NCBI RefSeq assembly: GCF_022682495.2 | Contig: NC_071393.1 | Span: 99,127,010-99,191,009 of the forward strand | DNA length: 64,000 bases | DNA from: Desmodus rotundus | Lineage: Eukaryota; Chordata; Mammalia; Chiroptera; Phyllostomidae | Direction: 5' to 3' | Shown: positions 22,944 to 33,859 of the stretch, piece after piece | Layout: each line of letters begins with the position of its first letter | Position numbering within the stretch: position 1 is the stretch's first letter | The notes under the pieces: model-generated | Database searches by the model: none | Told to the model about the DNA's origin: nothing | The model's input: the letters and a program-made list of their open reading frames with translations, nothing else | Translations under genes and position numbers: made by a program

Positions 22944-23630
22944 CGAGGCCTGTCCAGAAAATATCCAGCCATGTACTATGAAAAATAGAGACATTTACTG
23001 AAGAAGGTACAAGATACAAGAAACATGGTACATAGGACAATGACTCCTCAGTCCCTTTCAAAGTAGGCACTTTGGAACCTCACATAGTTCTCCCAATCAC
23101 CATTTGCCGCCCTGTCATATTTTCCTAAATTTCAGCAACAGTCTGAAATCTCTTCCCTTGCAAAGGTGATTTCAGATTTGGGAAATGCCAGAAGTCACAG
23201 GGTGCCAAATCTGGGCTACGGGGGGCTGAGTCACCTGGGTGATTTCATGTTTCGCCAAAAAACTTTGCAGGAGATGTAGATGTGATGCATTAGTGGGCAT
23301 GTTGTTGTGATGAAGCTACCAATCACCAGTTAAGCGTAGCTCTGGCCTTCTGAATCATCTGAATAGTTTCCACAAGGAATGTTCAAGCTTAATGCAAAAT
23401 TTGATACAGATTTGTTGCTCTACTTGCTCTGTCATTTTGAATGTTATGGCCACACAGTACACATGCTCACTCACCAGCGTCTACCGCCCCCACTGACTAG
23501 TACAGTGAAGTTGTCATTGTTCACACATGTGCATTCCCGTCCCCTCTCCTTGGCTGCCAGGTTATAATGATGTGGTGCAAACCATTCTCGTTATATTTAC
23601 AATGGTTGGACTTTTTCCGGACAGACCTTG
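22944..23630 (-). mobile_element. Internally deleted mariner (Tc1/mariner) transposon
   Basis: Inverted ends: CGAGGCCTGTCCAGAAAATA at the left against CAAGGTCTGTCCGGAAAAAG read from the right end on the minus strand. Left flank is TA, the mariner target; the right flank is TG, presumably a decayed TA. On the minus strand, pieces of transposase are visible with several stops and frame changes: an N-terminal start (MTEQVEQQICIKFCIKLEHS, about 23440-23380) and a C-terminal part ending YVRFQSAYFERD (about 23060), the place of the usual GAYFEGD ending. The middle of the gene (helix-turn-helix linker and most of the DDD catalytic region) is missing: about 690 bp against about 1.3 kb for a full mariner. 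Confidence 0.8.
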
Positions 23631-23634
23631 TGTG

Positions 23635-24935
23635 ACATCAGGAAGGAAACTAGGGCAAAAAGAGTTTCAAGCAGAGGATGGGGTGTGCACACATCCTGGA
23701 GCGAGTTCCCCCATCACAGGACACAGCTGCAGACCCCTTTTTATAGGGTGTCTGTGGCTTTTATATCATGGGGGGGAAGGAAGTATGAAGATCAATTACT
23801 TCGCTGGCATGCCTCCCCTCTGACCCCACAGTATCGGAGGCAGGTTCAGAACTAGAGCCTGAGACAAGAGATGTGATGTTTTCAGAAATTCTGAAATATT
23901 TGCAAAGTATATGTTGTGTGTGAATAGCAATAATGACTTGTGGAAGAGTAAAATAATGTTTTTATAGTAATATTTTTTGCTTTTTTAAAAAAGTTAAGGA
24001 CATAAATGTGTTGTATTTATAATTCCTTTGCTAGTAAATTGGTTATGTTTGATCAATTTAGAAGTATAAAGTCCTGGGAGAAAGTTTAGAAACATTTGGA
24101 CACCTGTTTATTTTTTCTAGGATAAAAAGGCAGGGGATGTGCTTAGGAGAAAATTGTTATATATTTATGTCCTATATTTACACTTAGATATATAACAGGA
24201 ATTCTGAAAGTGGGGATTTTCTCTCAGCCCTAGAACTGATTAGGTGCATATCTTGAAACCAGTCATTTAAAGCTTTGGCCTGTTCCCTTGCTTATGACAT
24301 GGAGATGCTGGCACTTATCCTGTGACAAGAAGAACAATGTATCTGCGCTCCTCCACTCACGTTGCTTCCCAGGCACGCTGGAGAAAGCTGATGTTCACTT
24401 CAGTTTTGGCCCCAAGGTAGAAGCCATGGTCTATAGACAAGGCAGAACAGATTTCCTTTAGTTCTATTCCTGGTGGTGGAATGCTCTTAGAAATTTACTC
24501 AAAAGTGGTAGATATGCATTAGTAGACAAATTTTCAAAGAACATTCTCATCATCTATGTATCAAAACCATTAATGTCACAAAAATGTCAATTAAAAGGGT
24601 CAATATTTCTAAATGAGCAAATATATGAATATCTTTGCATATTTAAGTGTCTCACAAGAAGTTCTTAGATTATGAAGAGGACACTTAAATATCTCAAACC
24701 AGCCTTTTAGAACAAAGATTTAATGATAAACCTAATTTATGACTTTTCTGTGTATAAAAACTTGCATCCTGATATGCTAATAATCCTCTCTGCAGAGAGC
24801 AGGTAAACTGGAAAATTGGGCATAAAGTCTCAATCAGGGACAATGGGCCCCATAACTTTCTCACTGGTTCCTGACTCTAAACCACTCTACCCACAGCTGC
24901 CTAAGAGAGTGCCCCCAGACCCAGTGCCCGCTGTG
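23635..24935. other. Mostly unassigned DNA
   Basis: A possible diverged MIR lies at 24235-24340 ('AACCAGTCATTTAAAGCTTT'). Otherwise AT-rich text without recognised content. Confidence 0.45.
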
Positions 24936-24937
24936 TG

Positions 24938-25392
24938 GCTCAGAAAATGTCACTGGATCCTCAGTGTTCACAGAGTAAAGCTCAAGCTCCCTGGAATGGT
25001 CTCCAGTTCTGTCTCCCACACATTTGCTTGTCCCCACCCTAAGGGGCACATCCTCAACTCCCAGCAAACTGCTCCCTGCTCTCGGGTCAAATCCTTTTCC
25101 TATGTGTCTACCATTGCCCAGGTGCTTTCCTCCCCTGGTGCCCTGGCCTTAGCTCTGCTCTTGGAAACCTTACCCTTTCTTTATTCCCTGAGTCAGAATC
25201 AACCCCTCCATCTTCTGCCTTCCTCAGACATTCAGCAGGGCCGGATTCCCTCTGCTTTCTATTAATGTCAACCTATCTTCATGCGTTTTCCACACTCAGC
25301 TGTCAGTTTACTGCTTTGAGGAACTTTTTTCTGTTAATCTTTCATCCCTCACAGTTACTTGAAAATAGTAAGTGTTCAATAAGTGTTAAATC
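24938..25392 (+). mobile_element. L2 LINE 3' portion
   Basis: 'GAGTAAAGCTCAAGCTCCCT', 'GGAATGGTCTCCAG', 'CCTTTTCCTATGTGTCTACC', 'TTACTTGAAAATAGTAAGTG' and 'TTCAATAAGTGTTAAAT' follow the end of L2, though diverged. The 149-codon frame at 24816-25265 is a by-product of this CT-rich repeat. Confidence 0.6.
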
Positions 25393-25394
25393 TA

Positions 25395-25995
25395 CTGCTT
25401 ACCTGTATAGAAGACATTAGCCACCACCTGAATGTACTAACTTTCAGTATAGGTATACATATCCCCAGCGAAATCTCATTAATCTAAAGTGGAGATATTA
25501 GTCTGAGTTAGAAAAATATCTGATCATTAGAATATTGTTTTCAAAATATAACTTTATTATGTTTGAGTCCCTGCAGTTACCAGAGATAGGCTGTAAAGTG
25601 TTATTTCTTTTTAAATTGACCCCGATGAACAATTTGGAATCATAACAGCCCTAACAGTCCCCTTCTGTGCTCTGTCTCCAAGTTATTGATACCTAAGTGG
25701 ATGCTTCCAAAGTGTTTACCAATGAGAACTGTTGTCTTTTTTTGCAATTTTTATTCCAATTTTATTTACATTATTTAATAGACTTCGGCTCAGTTCTTGT
25801 CAAAATTAATGAAATGGTTGAATCAACTTAAGGTAGAAATGAGAAATTTTATTGTATAAGGCAAAATACAGGAGAATAAGAAAATGAAAAAGTTTGAATT
25901 TCTTCTTTTTATGCTTCAAATGTGCAGAAAATGTTGGACTGTTGAATTAGCCATTCATTATTCCTTAATTACAGACTGTCATTAATTTGTAAGTA
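25395..25995. other. AT-rich unassigned DNA
   Basis: No recognised repeat or exon. Confidence 0.5.
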
Positions 25996-25999
25996 GTAA

Positions 26000-26330
26000 T
26001 TTGAAAGTAGATTCATTTGAAATACAGTGTTGGCAGAGAGTTCAATGGACACCCCGTGCCAGCAGAAAGAGTAACAAGTCGGTCACTGGAGGCATAAATG
26101 ACAAAACTGATGCTGTCCTTGAGGTGCATCAAGAAGGGAAGTTTCTTTGGAAAAGACAGTCATGCTGGAAAAACCAGAAGGCAGCAGGAAAAGAGTAAGC
26201 CCCGATAAATGAGATGACTGAGTCCATGAAAGAATCCATAAGCATGATTCTACAGGAGTTGAGTAGGGCTGTTGTGGGCATTACTCATTTATACGGTCAC
26301 CAGCAGCTGGAGCTGACTCAATGGCACGTA
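26000..26330 (+). mobile_element. RTE-clade LINE remnant (MamRTE-like)
   Basis: Plus-strand translation of 26025-26195 reads FEIQCWQRVQWTPRASRKSN, and after a stop, ILQELSRAVVGITH (about 26250-26290) and HQQLELTQWHVTHS (26297-26338). These resemble the C-terminal tail of RTE-type reverse transcriptases (order: W-T-x-R-x-S-N-Q/K-S, L-Q-E-L, then a Q/R-L ending). At DNA level the end 'GGTCACCAGCAGCTGGAGCT GACTCAATGGCA' (26296-26328) is like the terminal RTE text. Old: stop codons and indels present. Alternative: a chance resemblance over a short stretch. Confidence 0.55.
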
Positions 26331-26334
26331 ACAC

Positions 26335-26938
26335 ACAGTAATTTGAACAGATTTCACAAAGGTTTGCAAAATGGTGACATTTTGTGCTAGTTTCAGATAA
26401 CACTGACATATCTAAAAAGTACTTTAAGTAAAATAAAAATGTGATATTTTAGAATTAAGGTATAAACGAATAACTATTTATTATCAGGGAGTCATCTATA
26501 CAGGACAATGTTTAACCCACTGGGAGGGCAAGCTGGGAGTGGTTCCCTCCAGAAGCACGGCTGTGCAAGCCCATGTGCGTAGTCTCTGCACCCAGGTGGT
26601 CACTATTTGTAGGAAACTTAATTGGCAGAGTTGGAGTCCCACCTCTTTCTTCAGAGACCAAAGTATGTGAAGAGAGAGAACTGGATGGGGTTAACAAGTC
26701 CTTTCCCTACCATAGTTGCCTGGGGAGGCTTGGAAGGAACCCTAGTGTGGAGAACGTTGTAAATTCTTACATATGTCCCCAGGAAGGAACATGTTAACAA
26801 GCCCACTCCTTGGACATCATCTACCCCAGGAACAGCAGAGAATTTAAAGTAAAAACTCTCATGTCAGAAGGCCCCTAGTCCCTAGGAAAAATCTGGTGGC
26901 CTTGACACTAGGCCTTTGGTGGTGTGGGCCAGGAGTCA
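26335..26938. other. Unassigned DNA
   Basis: No repeat or exon recognised. Confidence 0.5.
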
Positions 26939-26939
26939 G

Positions 26940-27082
26940 GAGGAGAGAGTTCTGGCCCTAACACTCTGCTCCCAACCGAAGGCATGGCCTTGAGGCAGCC
27001 AGTTGCTTCTCTGGGCATCATATTTTCCCTCAAAATTTTGTGATGGGACTGGAATCATAATACCTGGAGAATAAGTCATAGA
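26940..27082 (+). mobile_element. MIR fragment
   Basis: 'GAGGCAGCCAGTTGCTTCTC' to 'GACTGGAATCATAATACCTG' fits a diverged MIR in plus orientation. Confidence 0.5.
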
Positions 27083-27439
27083 ACCCCTTGCCACCGCCAC
27101 CCTGGTCATAACAGTAGCTCACCACAGAAGTGGTTTCCAAACCAAGATGAAATGCCATTCTTACATCTCTCCTGAAATCCTCTGGTAGGATATTGCCAAA
27201 TTTCTTCTTGTCCCAATGATTTAAGGTTTTATGATGAATTTATAGGAATCTGCCATTTTAGTACAGAGAAGAGAAACTCTGAAATTCTGCATAAATGAGT
27301 CTTTGTTATTTTCTAAGTCAGCTATGTACTACATACATTTATACATGCATTCTTAGCAATCAGCCAATAAGAATTTAAAGCCCACTATAAGCCTGAAATG
27401 ACTTTAGGCACATTTCAAATAAAAGAATCACTCATAACA

Positions 27440-27600
27440 CAGAAACAGATTTTTCATGCTGGAGGAGATTTTAGAGATTATCTATTATCCAACTCCAACC
27501 AGGTGACAGAAACTGAAGCCCAGGGAGGTGGAATGTTCTGCCTAAGAACACAAAGGAAATCAAAGTCAGAACCAGGAGCAGAAATCATTCCTCAGAGGAG
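27440..27600 (-). mobile_element. Ancient MIR-like SINE, minus strand
   Basis: 'GGAGATTTTAGAGATTATCT', 'GTGACAGAAACTGAAGCCCA' and 'AAGAACACAAAGGAAATCAA' are the complement of an old tRNA-derived SINE; related copies are at 46440 and 57580. Confidence 0.6.
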
Positions 27601-27639
27601 GTAACACAGGATTCGCTGCCTGCTTACACAATGGGGGGA

Positions 27640-27825
27640 CAGCATTCCTCAGACATTAACGTCTGCCAGAATCCCAGGAGGTGTGTGGAAAATGCAGCTT
27701 CTTCAGCCCCCCACCCAGACCATTGATTCAGTAGGCCTGGGGCAAGGTCCAAGGAAGGGCATTTAACAATCTTCCCAGTTCATTCTGATGGAGGAGCCCC
27801 AAGGGCAACTTTCGAGAAAAATATT
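27640..27825. mobile_element. MER5A-type hAT-Charlie element
   Basis: 'GAAAATGCAGCTTCTTCAGC', 'CCATTGATTCAGTAGGCCTG', 'GGGCATTTAACAATCTTCCC' and 'TTCATTCTGATGGAGGAGCC' follow MER5A, a short non-autonomous hAT whose two halves are near-symmetrical. Confidence 0.8.
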
Positions 27826-28690
27826 GAATTCCATTGGCATATAAAGTCCTTAGTGAAGTTCAAACAGGTCAGTTAAGTCCAACTGGTGCTGACCGCAGTG
27901 GGCCTCAACCACAAGCATGGGACAGCATGTCCATCCCCTGTCATGAGGATGGACTATTGGTGCCAAATGAGGACCACTGGTCACAGAGGAATACAGGCAT
28001 TAGTCATAGCCCTTGTCCAGCCTTGACATGCCATAGGCTCAACTCTCAAGTTGCTGGGGACATCCTTGATGGTTCTTTCAGACTCTGAGATAGCCTCCCA
28101 CACTTTCTTAGGTTTAGTCTTTGTCAGATTCAAAATGAACGCCCAAGAGGGAATGGACCTTTCCAGTTATTCATAACACAGCTTCGGTGGCACTTGGAGT
28201 CCAGTGAACCCCCAGAGACATTTGTTTGCACACGTGCATCAAGATAACCTGAATTTTAGGTGACTGGCATCAAAATAACCTGAATTTTAGGTGACTGTGT
28301 GCACTTGGTTGTTTTTCAAATTGAATCTATTTATTAGATGCTTGTATTAGTAAAATTTGTTGTTGATGTAATATAAGGCAAGGTTAGGAAACCTAGCTTA
28401 GGCCAAAAAGGAGGAACTAATAACATGGGTATCTTAGAAAGCATGGGCAGGAATGGTCCCGGGCCTCAGGAGAACACTGAGACCAGTTACCAGGCCATGA
28501 AAATGGAAGCAGAAAATTGACAGTAATTCCCTGGCATCTCTTGTCAGACTTCAGATTTCTCTCATTTATTTACCTCCCTCTGTTCCTCTGTGGACTGGCT
28601 GCCAGCTATGGGCCACAGGATATTCCACAGCCAAGCCACAGGTTCCCATAATGATGACCCAGAAATAACCACTGATAACATGTTAGAATG
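27826..28690. other. Unassigned DNA with a 31-bp tandem duplication
   Basis: Repeat-poor; only the short tandem at 28236-28297 stands out. Confidence 0.5.
28236..28297 (+). repeat. 31-bp direct tandem duplication
   Basis: Two adjacent 31-bp units beginning GCATCAA and ending TAGGTGACTG, at 28236-28266 and 28267-28297, differing at one base (G to A). The high identity suggests recent slippage or unequal exchange. Confidence 0.95.
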
Positions 28691-28692
28691 TG

Positions 28693-28895
28693 TCCCTTTG
28701 GGTTACCTTATGCATAAGCGTATACTTTTAAACAAAATTAGGATCCTATTTTATATAACTCTCATTTAACTGATCTGTTAACCAATGTACCACAAACATT
28801 TCCATTTCACTTATTTTCTACATACTCATTTTTGACAGTAGACTGGTATTCTATCATATGGATGTCCAATAGAATCTCTGGTGTCCAGTTTGATC
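28693..28895 (-). mobile_element. Old L1 3' UTR fragment, minus strand
   Basis: 'AAATTAGGATCCTATTTTAT', 'ACCACAAACATTTCCATTTC' and 'GACTGGTATTCTATCATATG' followed by 'GATGTCCAAT' read as the complement of an L1ME-like 3' end. It appears to continue at 29372-29560, with 480 bp of other sequence between. Confidence 0.65.
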
Positions 28896-29370
28896 CGAGT
28901 ACCTTAAACCCCAAGCTATTTTGTTTAGTTTGAAATATATTTACCAATTTAGAGGAAAGACTTTGGCATCATTACAGTTTTTTCCTTAATATTTTACAGT
29001 TGTTCACTATCATCTAATTCAACAGCAGTTTTTTTTTGGCAGGTCAGCTTTATCCAGTCTTTCTAAAACATTCAATTCAGTTTTTGGAGAAGTAAAAATC
29101 TCTCTTGGTCATTTCATTGTGAACATATTATTTGATTAAATTGCATAATTAAAACTATAGCAGCTATAGCATAAAAAACGATAGCAGCATGAACAGGTTT
29201 GGGAACAAACACAGCTGGTTCCTGGTGAGCACAGAACGAATCTCAGAGTGTAAGTGTGTGGGTTTGCTAAAGAGAGCCTTCTAGCTGTGAGCATTCAGCA
29301 TGCTGGGGCATTAGACAATAAGTAAAGAATAAAGAGTTTTGGGTAAGCCAGGGGCTCTTTAGATTTTAAA
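28896..29370. other. Unassigned DNA separating two old L1 pieces
   Basis: No family recognised; it may be an insertion into the old L1. No clear target duplication seen at the borders. Confidence 0.4.
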
Positions 29371-29371
29371 G

Positions 29372-29560
29372 AATATTTCTATTAGCCAGCAATTTATTTA
29401 ACCAATTTCCTATGTTGGACATAAGGATAATTCTTTGGGATACTCTTATAATTATACCCAGAATTGGAACTACTGGGTAAAATTACATACATTTTAAAGA
29501 CTTTAAATATACATTTTCAAATTGTTCTCCAGAAAGGTTTCCCTGGGCTTGGTATTTTAA
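29372..29560 (-). mobile_element. Old L1 3' UTR fragment, minus strand (continuation)
   Basis: 'CCAGAATTGGAACTACTGGG', 'TACATTTTCAAATTGTTCTC' and 'CAGAAAGGTTT' are L1ME-like text in complement. Confidence 0.65.
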
Positions 29561-30770
29561 AATACAATTTAAAATAATGAGAGACCTTTTAGCAAGGAGT
29601 CTAATCAAGAACCAACTTCATTTTTCTGCGTGTGGCAGGAATTTAAGTCTGATTCTTTATACTAAAATAATGACTTCAAAAGACATGGCAGAAAAACACC
29701 TTCCCTTTGTTTTCTTGTGAAAATAGCAACAGTTCCCATGGATGAAATTTATTTTTCATCTACTAATTCAACCCATTTGGTTTTAGGATGTGGCCAGGCA
29801 AAATGAGCCAAAATGCAAGATTAAGGCAACTTGAGTTTTAGGCTGTGTATAGAGTTGAGTTTTGGGTTTGGCTGATACAAACGGTTTCCATGGTTTGGGA
29901 GTTTTTTGTTGTAGCAACAAGTTCCTTGGGCAGTAGTTTGTAGAATGCAAGGTCCCTCTGTGAGGAACAGTTTGACCTCGGAGAGTAAAGGATCAGATCA
30001 GCTGGTGTCTTGGATGCCATCCTTCCCCAAGCTCATGCCAAAAGTAAAACATCTTCAGTTTCTCTGAAGGTTTTCCATTGTTTGGAATTTCCCAGTGGTC
30101 GTATTCAACTTATTAATGTCAACAGGGCTGGAATGGGGGACACTGGAAGAGGTGTATGACTCAGACTAACATGGAATCACTCTGTTCTATCTGAGAGGGT
30201 GGACGTGTACCTCCCAAGGGTGTTTGTCAGTGGAGATCATGGGCGCGGAGGCTTGAGAATGGATGTGGGAGAGCGGGCTCTGGAAGGAGTACTGAAGCTG
30301 AAGCTGAAGCTGAAGCGTGGGCCCCAATTAAGTCACCCATCACTGGAGCCATGCAAATGGCCAGCGTCAAGGAACTGGACCAAAACAAGGGCATTTGAAT
30401 AACCAGGGAAGTCAGTAGGCTGGTGGGTGGGATGAGGTCTGGGAAAATTCTGCTGGGACTAGATGGCACTGCCGTTCATGGGTTTTTATATCCATATATT
30501 TTGGCAAACATTGTGAAGGTAAATTGTGTTTGCTTTAAAAGGCTGGGGTGAAATGGGCCGTGATGGCCTTGAAAAGAATGCCTGCAAACGGCAGTGGGAG
30601 AGTGGGGGAGTTCATCTGAACTCCAGGTTTTTAAAAAGGAGGGACAACAGGAGAGTGAGCGGGGCCTTTCTCTGGTAAGACAGTCAGTCCTCACCCTGAA
30701 AGTAGGGGGCAAGAAGGTTCCCTGAATCCCTCTTAAATAAAAGTTTAAAATACCCTAAGAGAAATTCACT
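29561..30770. other. Unassigned DNA
   Basis: No repeat or exon recognised apart from the hexanucleotide run at 30293-30316. Confidence 0.5.
30293..30316 (+). repeat. (GAAGCT)n hexanucleotide repeat
   Basis: Four near-perfect GAAGCT units. Confidence 0.9.
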
Positions 30771-30774
30771 GGGT

Positions 30775-30845
30775 TTTTTTTCCCCACATTTTTTTATTGT
30801 TGTTCAAGTACAGTTATCTCCACCCCCCCCTCCGCTCCCCCCTGT
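30775..30845 (-). mobile_element. Truncated bat-type L1 3' end, minus strand
   Basis: 'TTTTTTTATTGTTGTTCAAG' followed by 'TACAGTTATCTCCACCCCCC' is the complement of the G-rich end and A-tail of the same L1 type seen at 40678. Only about 70 bp remain. Confidence 0.7.
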
Positions 30846-30984
30846 TTTTTAGGAATAGATAATATCTGAAAGTGGTTTCAGAATGAAAGCTACAAATATA
30901 GATATATAAAACATGTATAAGATAAAATACATAATGAAACCATGTACCTGGTTTATGAAAAATAGTTTATCACTACCTTTGAAG

Positions 30985-32560
30985 TCCTCTGCAGGTTTTT
31001 CCCCCTTTAGAGAAAATTGTTATTCTGATTTTCATACTGATCATCACCTTGCTTTTCTTTAAGATTTCACCTTTAATATTTATCTCCCCATTAAACACAT
31101 TGTTTGGTTTTGCCTATATTTGAACTTTATAAAAATGGACTCACTATATTCTGCAACATTTAAAAGTCAACCTTATGTCATGGGATTCACCCATATTCTA
31201 CATGTGTCTGTAGTATATTTGTATCATTTCTATATAAAATTACAGTGAACAAATATGCGACAATTCAAATTTTATCCTACAATTGGTGGACATTTGGATT
31301 ATTTCTAGAGATTTTTGCTGTCACTGAACAGTGCGGCTATGAATATTCTTGCCAGGGTAGTCTGGTTCATATGTGCAGGAGTTTCTCTAGGTTTAGTCCT
31401 AGGGGAGAAGAAGTGGAGTCATAGAGCTTATGAATCTTCACAGTTGTTAGAAAATGCCAAATTATTTTCCAAAGGGGTATCACCAGTTTAAATTTCCGCC
31501 AGTGGTATTTAAGTATCAAAATCACCAGTCATCCTTCTTATTTTCAGAATTTTTAACTTTTGTTTATCTGGTAGGCATGAAATACTATTGTATGGTAGTT
31601 TTAATTTGCATTTTTCTTATTACTAATAAGTTGATACTTTCGAGTTTAGTGGTATGTCTTCTTGTTTGTAATGTCCGTTCCCGACTTGATCATTTTTCTT
31701 TTTTTATTTGTAAAATTTCTTTATATGTTCTGAATATTGAACTCTTGTCAGTTATATCCATTGGAAATATCTTTTCCCAGTTGGTGGCTTATCTTTTTAT
31801 TTTTTGTGGCTTCCTTCAATATCTGGAAGTACGTAATTCTAATATAGTTAATATTTGCCTAGTCTTTAGCATTTATGCTTTTAAGCCTTCTTTAAAAAAT
31901 GGTTTCTTATCTCACGGTCATAAAGATATTCTCCTATGTTTTTATACAAATGTTAAAGTGTTGCCTTTCTTTCTTAAGTCTCTGATTCATCTGGAATTGA
32001 TTTTCACATAAGCAGTGAGGAAGAGATCCAATGTGATTGGTTTTCCTTATGGACTACCAGTTGTACCATTTCTTTTAAAGTTCATCTTTCTTTGCCACTC
32101 TTTAATCTCTCTCTGTCATAAACCACGGGTGTTCTCTGTTCTGTTTTGTCCCTGACTCATACTCCATTGTTTTAATTGATATAGCTATGTAATAATTTTT
32201 ATATCCAATTAGTCAAATTTCTCTACTCCCAACCTATTTTTAAGAAATCAAGATAATCTTCACTACTTTTAGTTCTTTGTACTTCTACATGTATTTTAAA
32301 CACAGTCTACTTACATACTTACCTACATACCTACAAAAGGGAAAATTAAAGATAAACCTCTTGTGCTTTTTATTTCCATGGCATTGAATTTATAGATTTT
32401 AGGATAACTAGCATTCTTACAATGTTGAGTTAACCAATTCATAACATATTCTAGTTCTACATTTTTTTTGAAATAGTATGTTGTAATTTTCTCTATGAAG
32501 GCTTTGCACATTTTTTGTTAGATATATAGTACATATTTTTGATGCTATTGGAAAACGTTT
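30985..32560 (-). mobile_element. Old L1 (ORF2 3' half plus 3' UTR), minus strand
   Basis: About 1.6 kb. Landmarks in complement order: 'GGTTTTGCCTATATTTGAAC', 'ATTTGGATTATTTCTAGAG', 'GAAAATGCCAAATTATTTTC', 'GTTTTAATTTGCATTTTTCT', 'TTCTTTATATGTTCTGAATA', 'AGATATTCTCCTATGTTTTT', 'TTCATCTGGAATTGATTTTC', 'TTGATATAGCTATGTAATAA' and 'GCATTGAATTTATAGATTTT'. This is an L1M-age element. The plus-strand frame of 185 codons at 31454-32011 is antisense to ORF2 and AT-driven, not a gene. Confidence 0.88.
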
Positions 32561-32599
32561 TGAGATCACACTTCAGAATTTTTTATTCACATGTTAGAT

Positions 32600-32712
32600 A
32601 TCAAAAATTGTAAACCAAAGCCCCTCACTACCTCTGCCAGTCCGGTGACCAGAACAGTACATTAAACACAGTAGCTACTCAATAAAAGACATTGACTGAC
32701 TAAATAGGTGAT
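32600..32712 (+). mobile_element. L2 3' end fragment
   Basis: 'GTGACCAGAACAGTACATTA' to 'GTAGCTACTCAATAAAAGAC' is the L2 terminal region. Confidence 0.6.
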
Positions 32713-32714
32713 TG

Positions 32715-33698
32715 CGGGGAAGACTAAGATGTGAACACAGAGAAGATGGAAGCACATACTTCTTGGTCAAATGGTCTTTTGGAAATTTTCTAGCTCCATT
32801 TAACTTGAACAAATAAAATAATTTGAGCCTTAAAAAAATAAAAATAAAATGGGGAACCTGAACATTAGTACAGGTGAGAGATAAACGATGATTGGACTAG
32901 GGTGGGGGAGGTGAACATGGATAGGGTGAAGTGTGCATGTATTTTAAAGATCAAGCCATCAGGATTTGTTGATACAGTCCTATGGTGGGCTATTGACATC
33001 TACTTTTCATATGTATAGGGAGGATTTTTTATGAGCTGATATTTTGAAAACTTTATTTTTGTCAGTCTTTTGCACCCGGGTCAAAGTGGTTTCTATTAGA
33101 GAGGATTTTATCTTGCTTTTGCCAGGCTCCTGGGCAACTACCAAGCCCAAAACATTTTAAACATTCATCCTGAGGATTTGTCGATGACCTAGGGAGCAGG
33201 AAGCCACATAAAAATCTGGCTTGGGGTTAAGAATATTCAAGGGAGAATTTTCTCCCTCCCACCAACCCCACAGTCTGAGAGAGGTACTTCTCCTGACATT
33301 TCCATGGAATAGGGGCAAGTTTATGTTTTGTCCACCCCTTAACCGAACACATAGCCCTGGTGAACCCCAGCTTCTGTGGGGCTCTCTTATTAGCCGCCAT
33401 ACTATGTTGTGTACAGAGCTTTGCCCTTTTTTCCTGAACTCTTTGCAGTATGAAAACTGATACTCGGATTCACCTGGGTTTGGTAAGTCCCTCAGGTCAA
33501 AAGCCAACCTAAGTGCTCTGCTTATCCTTTTAATTTCTAGCTTTAAGTTTAGGTTATTTGGTTTTAGAGAATGTCTGGTCTTTTGGACAGCTCATCAACA
33601 AAATTTAAAAGATGCCTGAGGACATTTTCTCTAGGAGTTTTAGTTGTTTCCAGCAGGGTCTCTAGCCCACCATGCTGACGGAAATGGACATCACTTTC
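32715..33698. other. Unassigned DNA
   Basis: No repeat recognised. Frames of 116 codons (minus, 33157-33507) and 79 codons (plus, 33221-33460) overlap one another; neither has a domain. Confidence 0.5.
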
Positions 33699-33699
33699 A

Positions 33700-33850
33700 C
33701 TTCTTTTATTTTATTCATCGATTACAGTTTGCATTCAATACTTTTTGTATTAATTTCAGGCATATAGCACAGCAGACAGACATTCATATAGTTACAAAGT
33801 GTTCCCTCCATTAATGAGTGCCCACCTGGAGCCATAGATAGTTATCAGTC
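33700..33850 (-). mobile_element. Truncated L1 3' UTR, minus strand
   Basis: 'TTTTATTCATCGATTACAGT', 'TTAATTTCAGGCATATAGCA', 'ACAAAGTGTTCCCTCCATTA' and 'GTGCCCACCTGGAGCCAT' parallel the L1 end at 4700-4810. Confidence 0.75.
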
Positions 33851-33859
33851 CTTTAATTT

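Noticed and set aside
24816..25265. 149-codon plus-strand open frame
   Set aside because: It coincides with a CT-rich L2 fragment and has no domain.
28236..28297. Possible CRISPR-like direct repeat
   Set aside because: Only two directly adjacent units without spacers in a mammalian genome; a simple tandem duplication.
31454..32011. 185-codon plus-strand open frame, hydrophobic and membrane-like
   Set aside because: It lies antisense to an old L1 ORF2; the hydrophobic look comes from AT-rich antisense codons.
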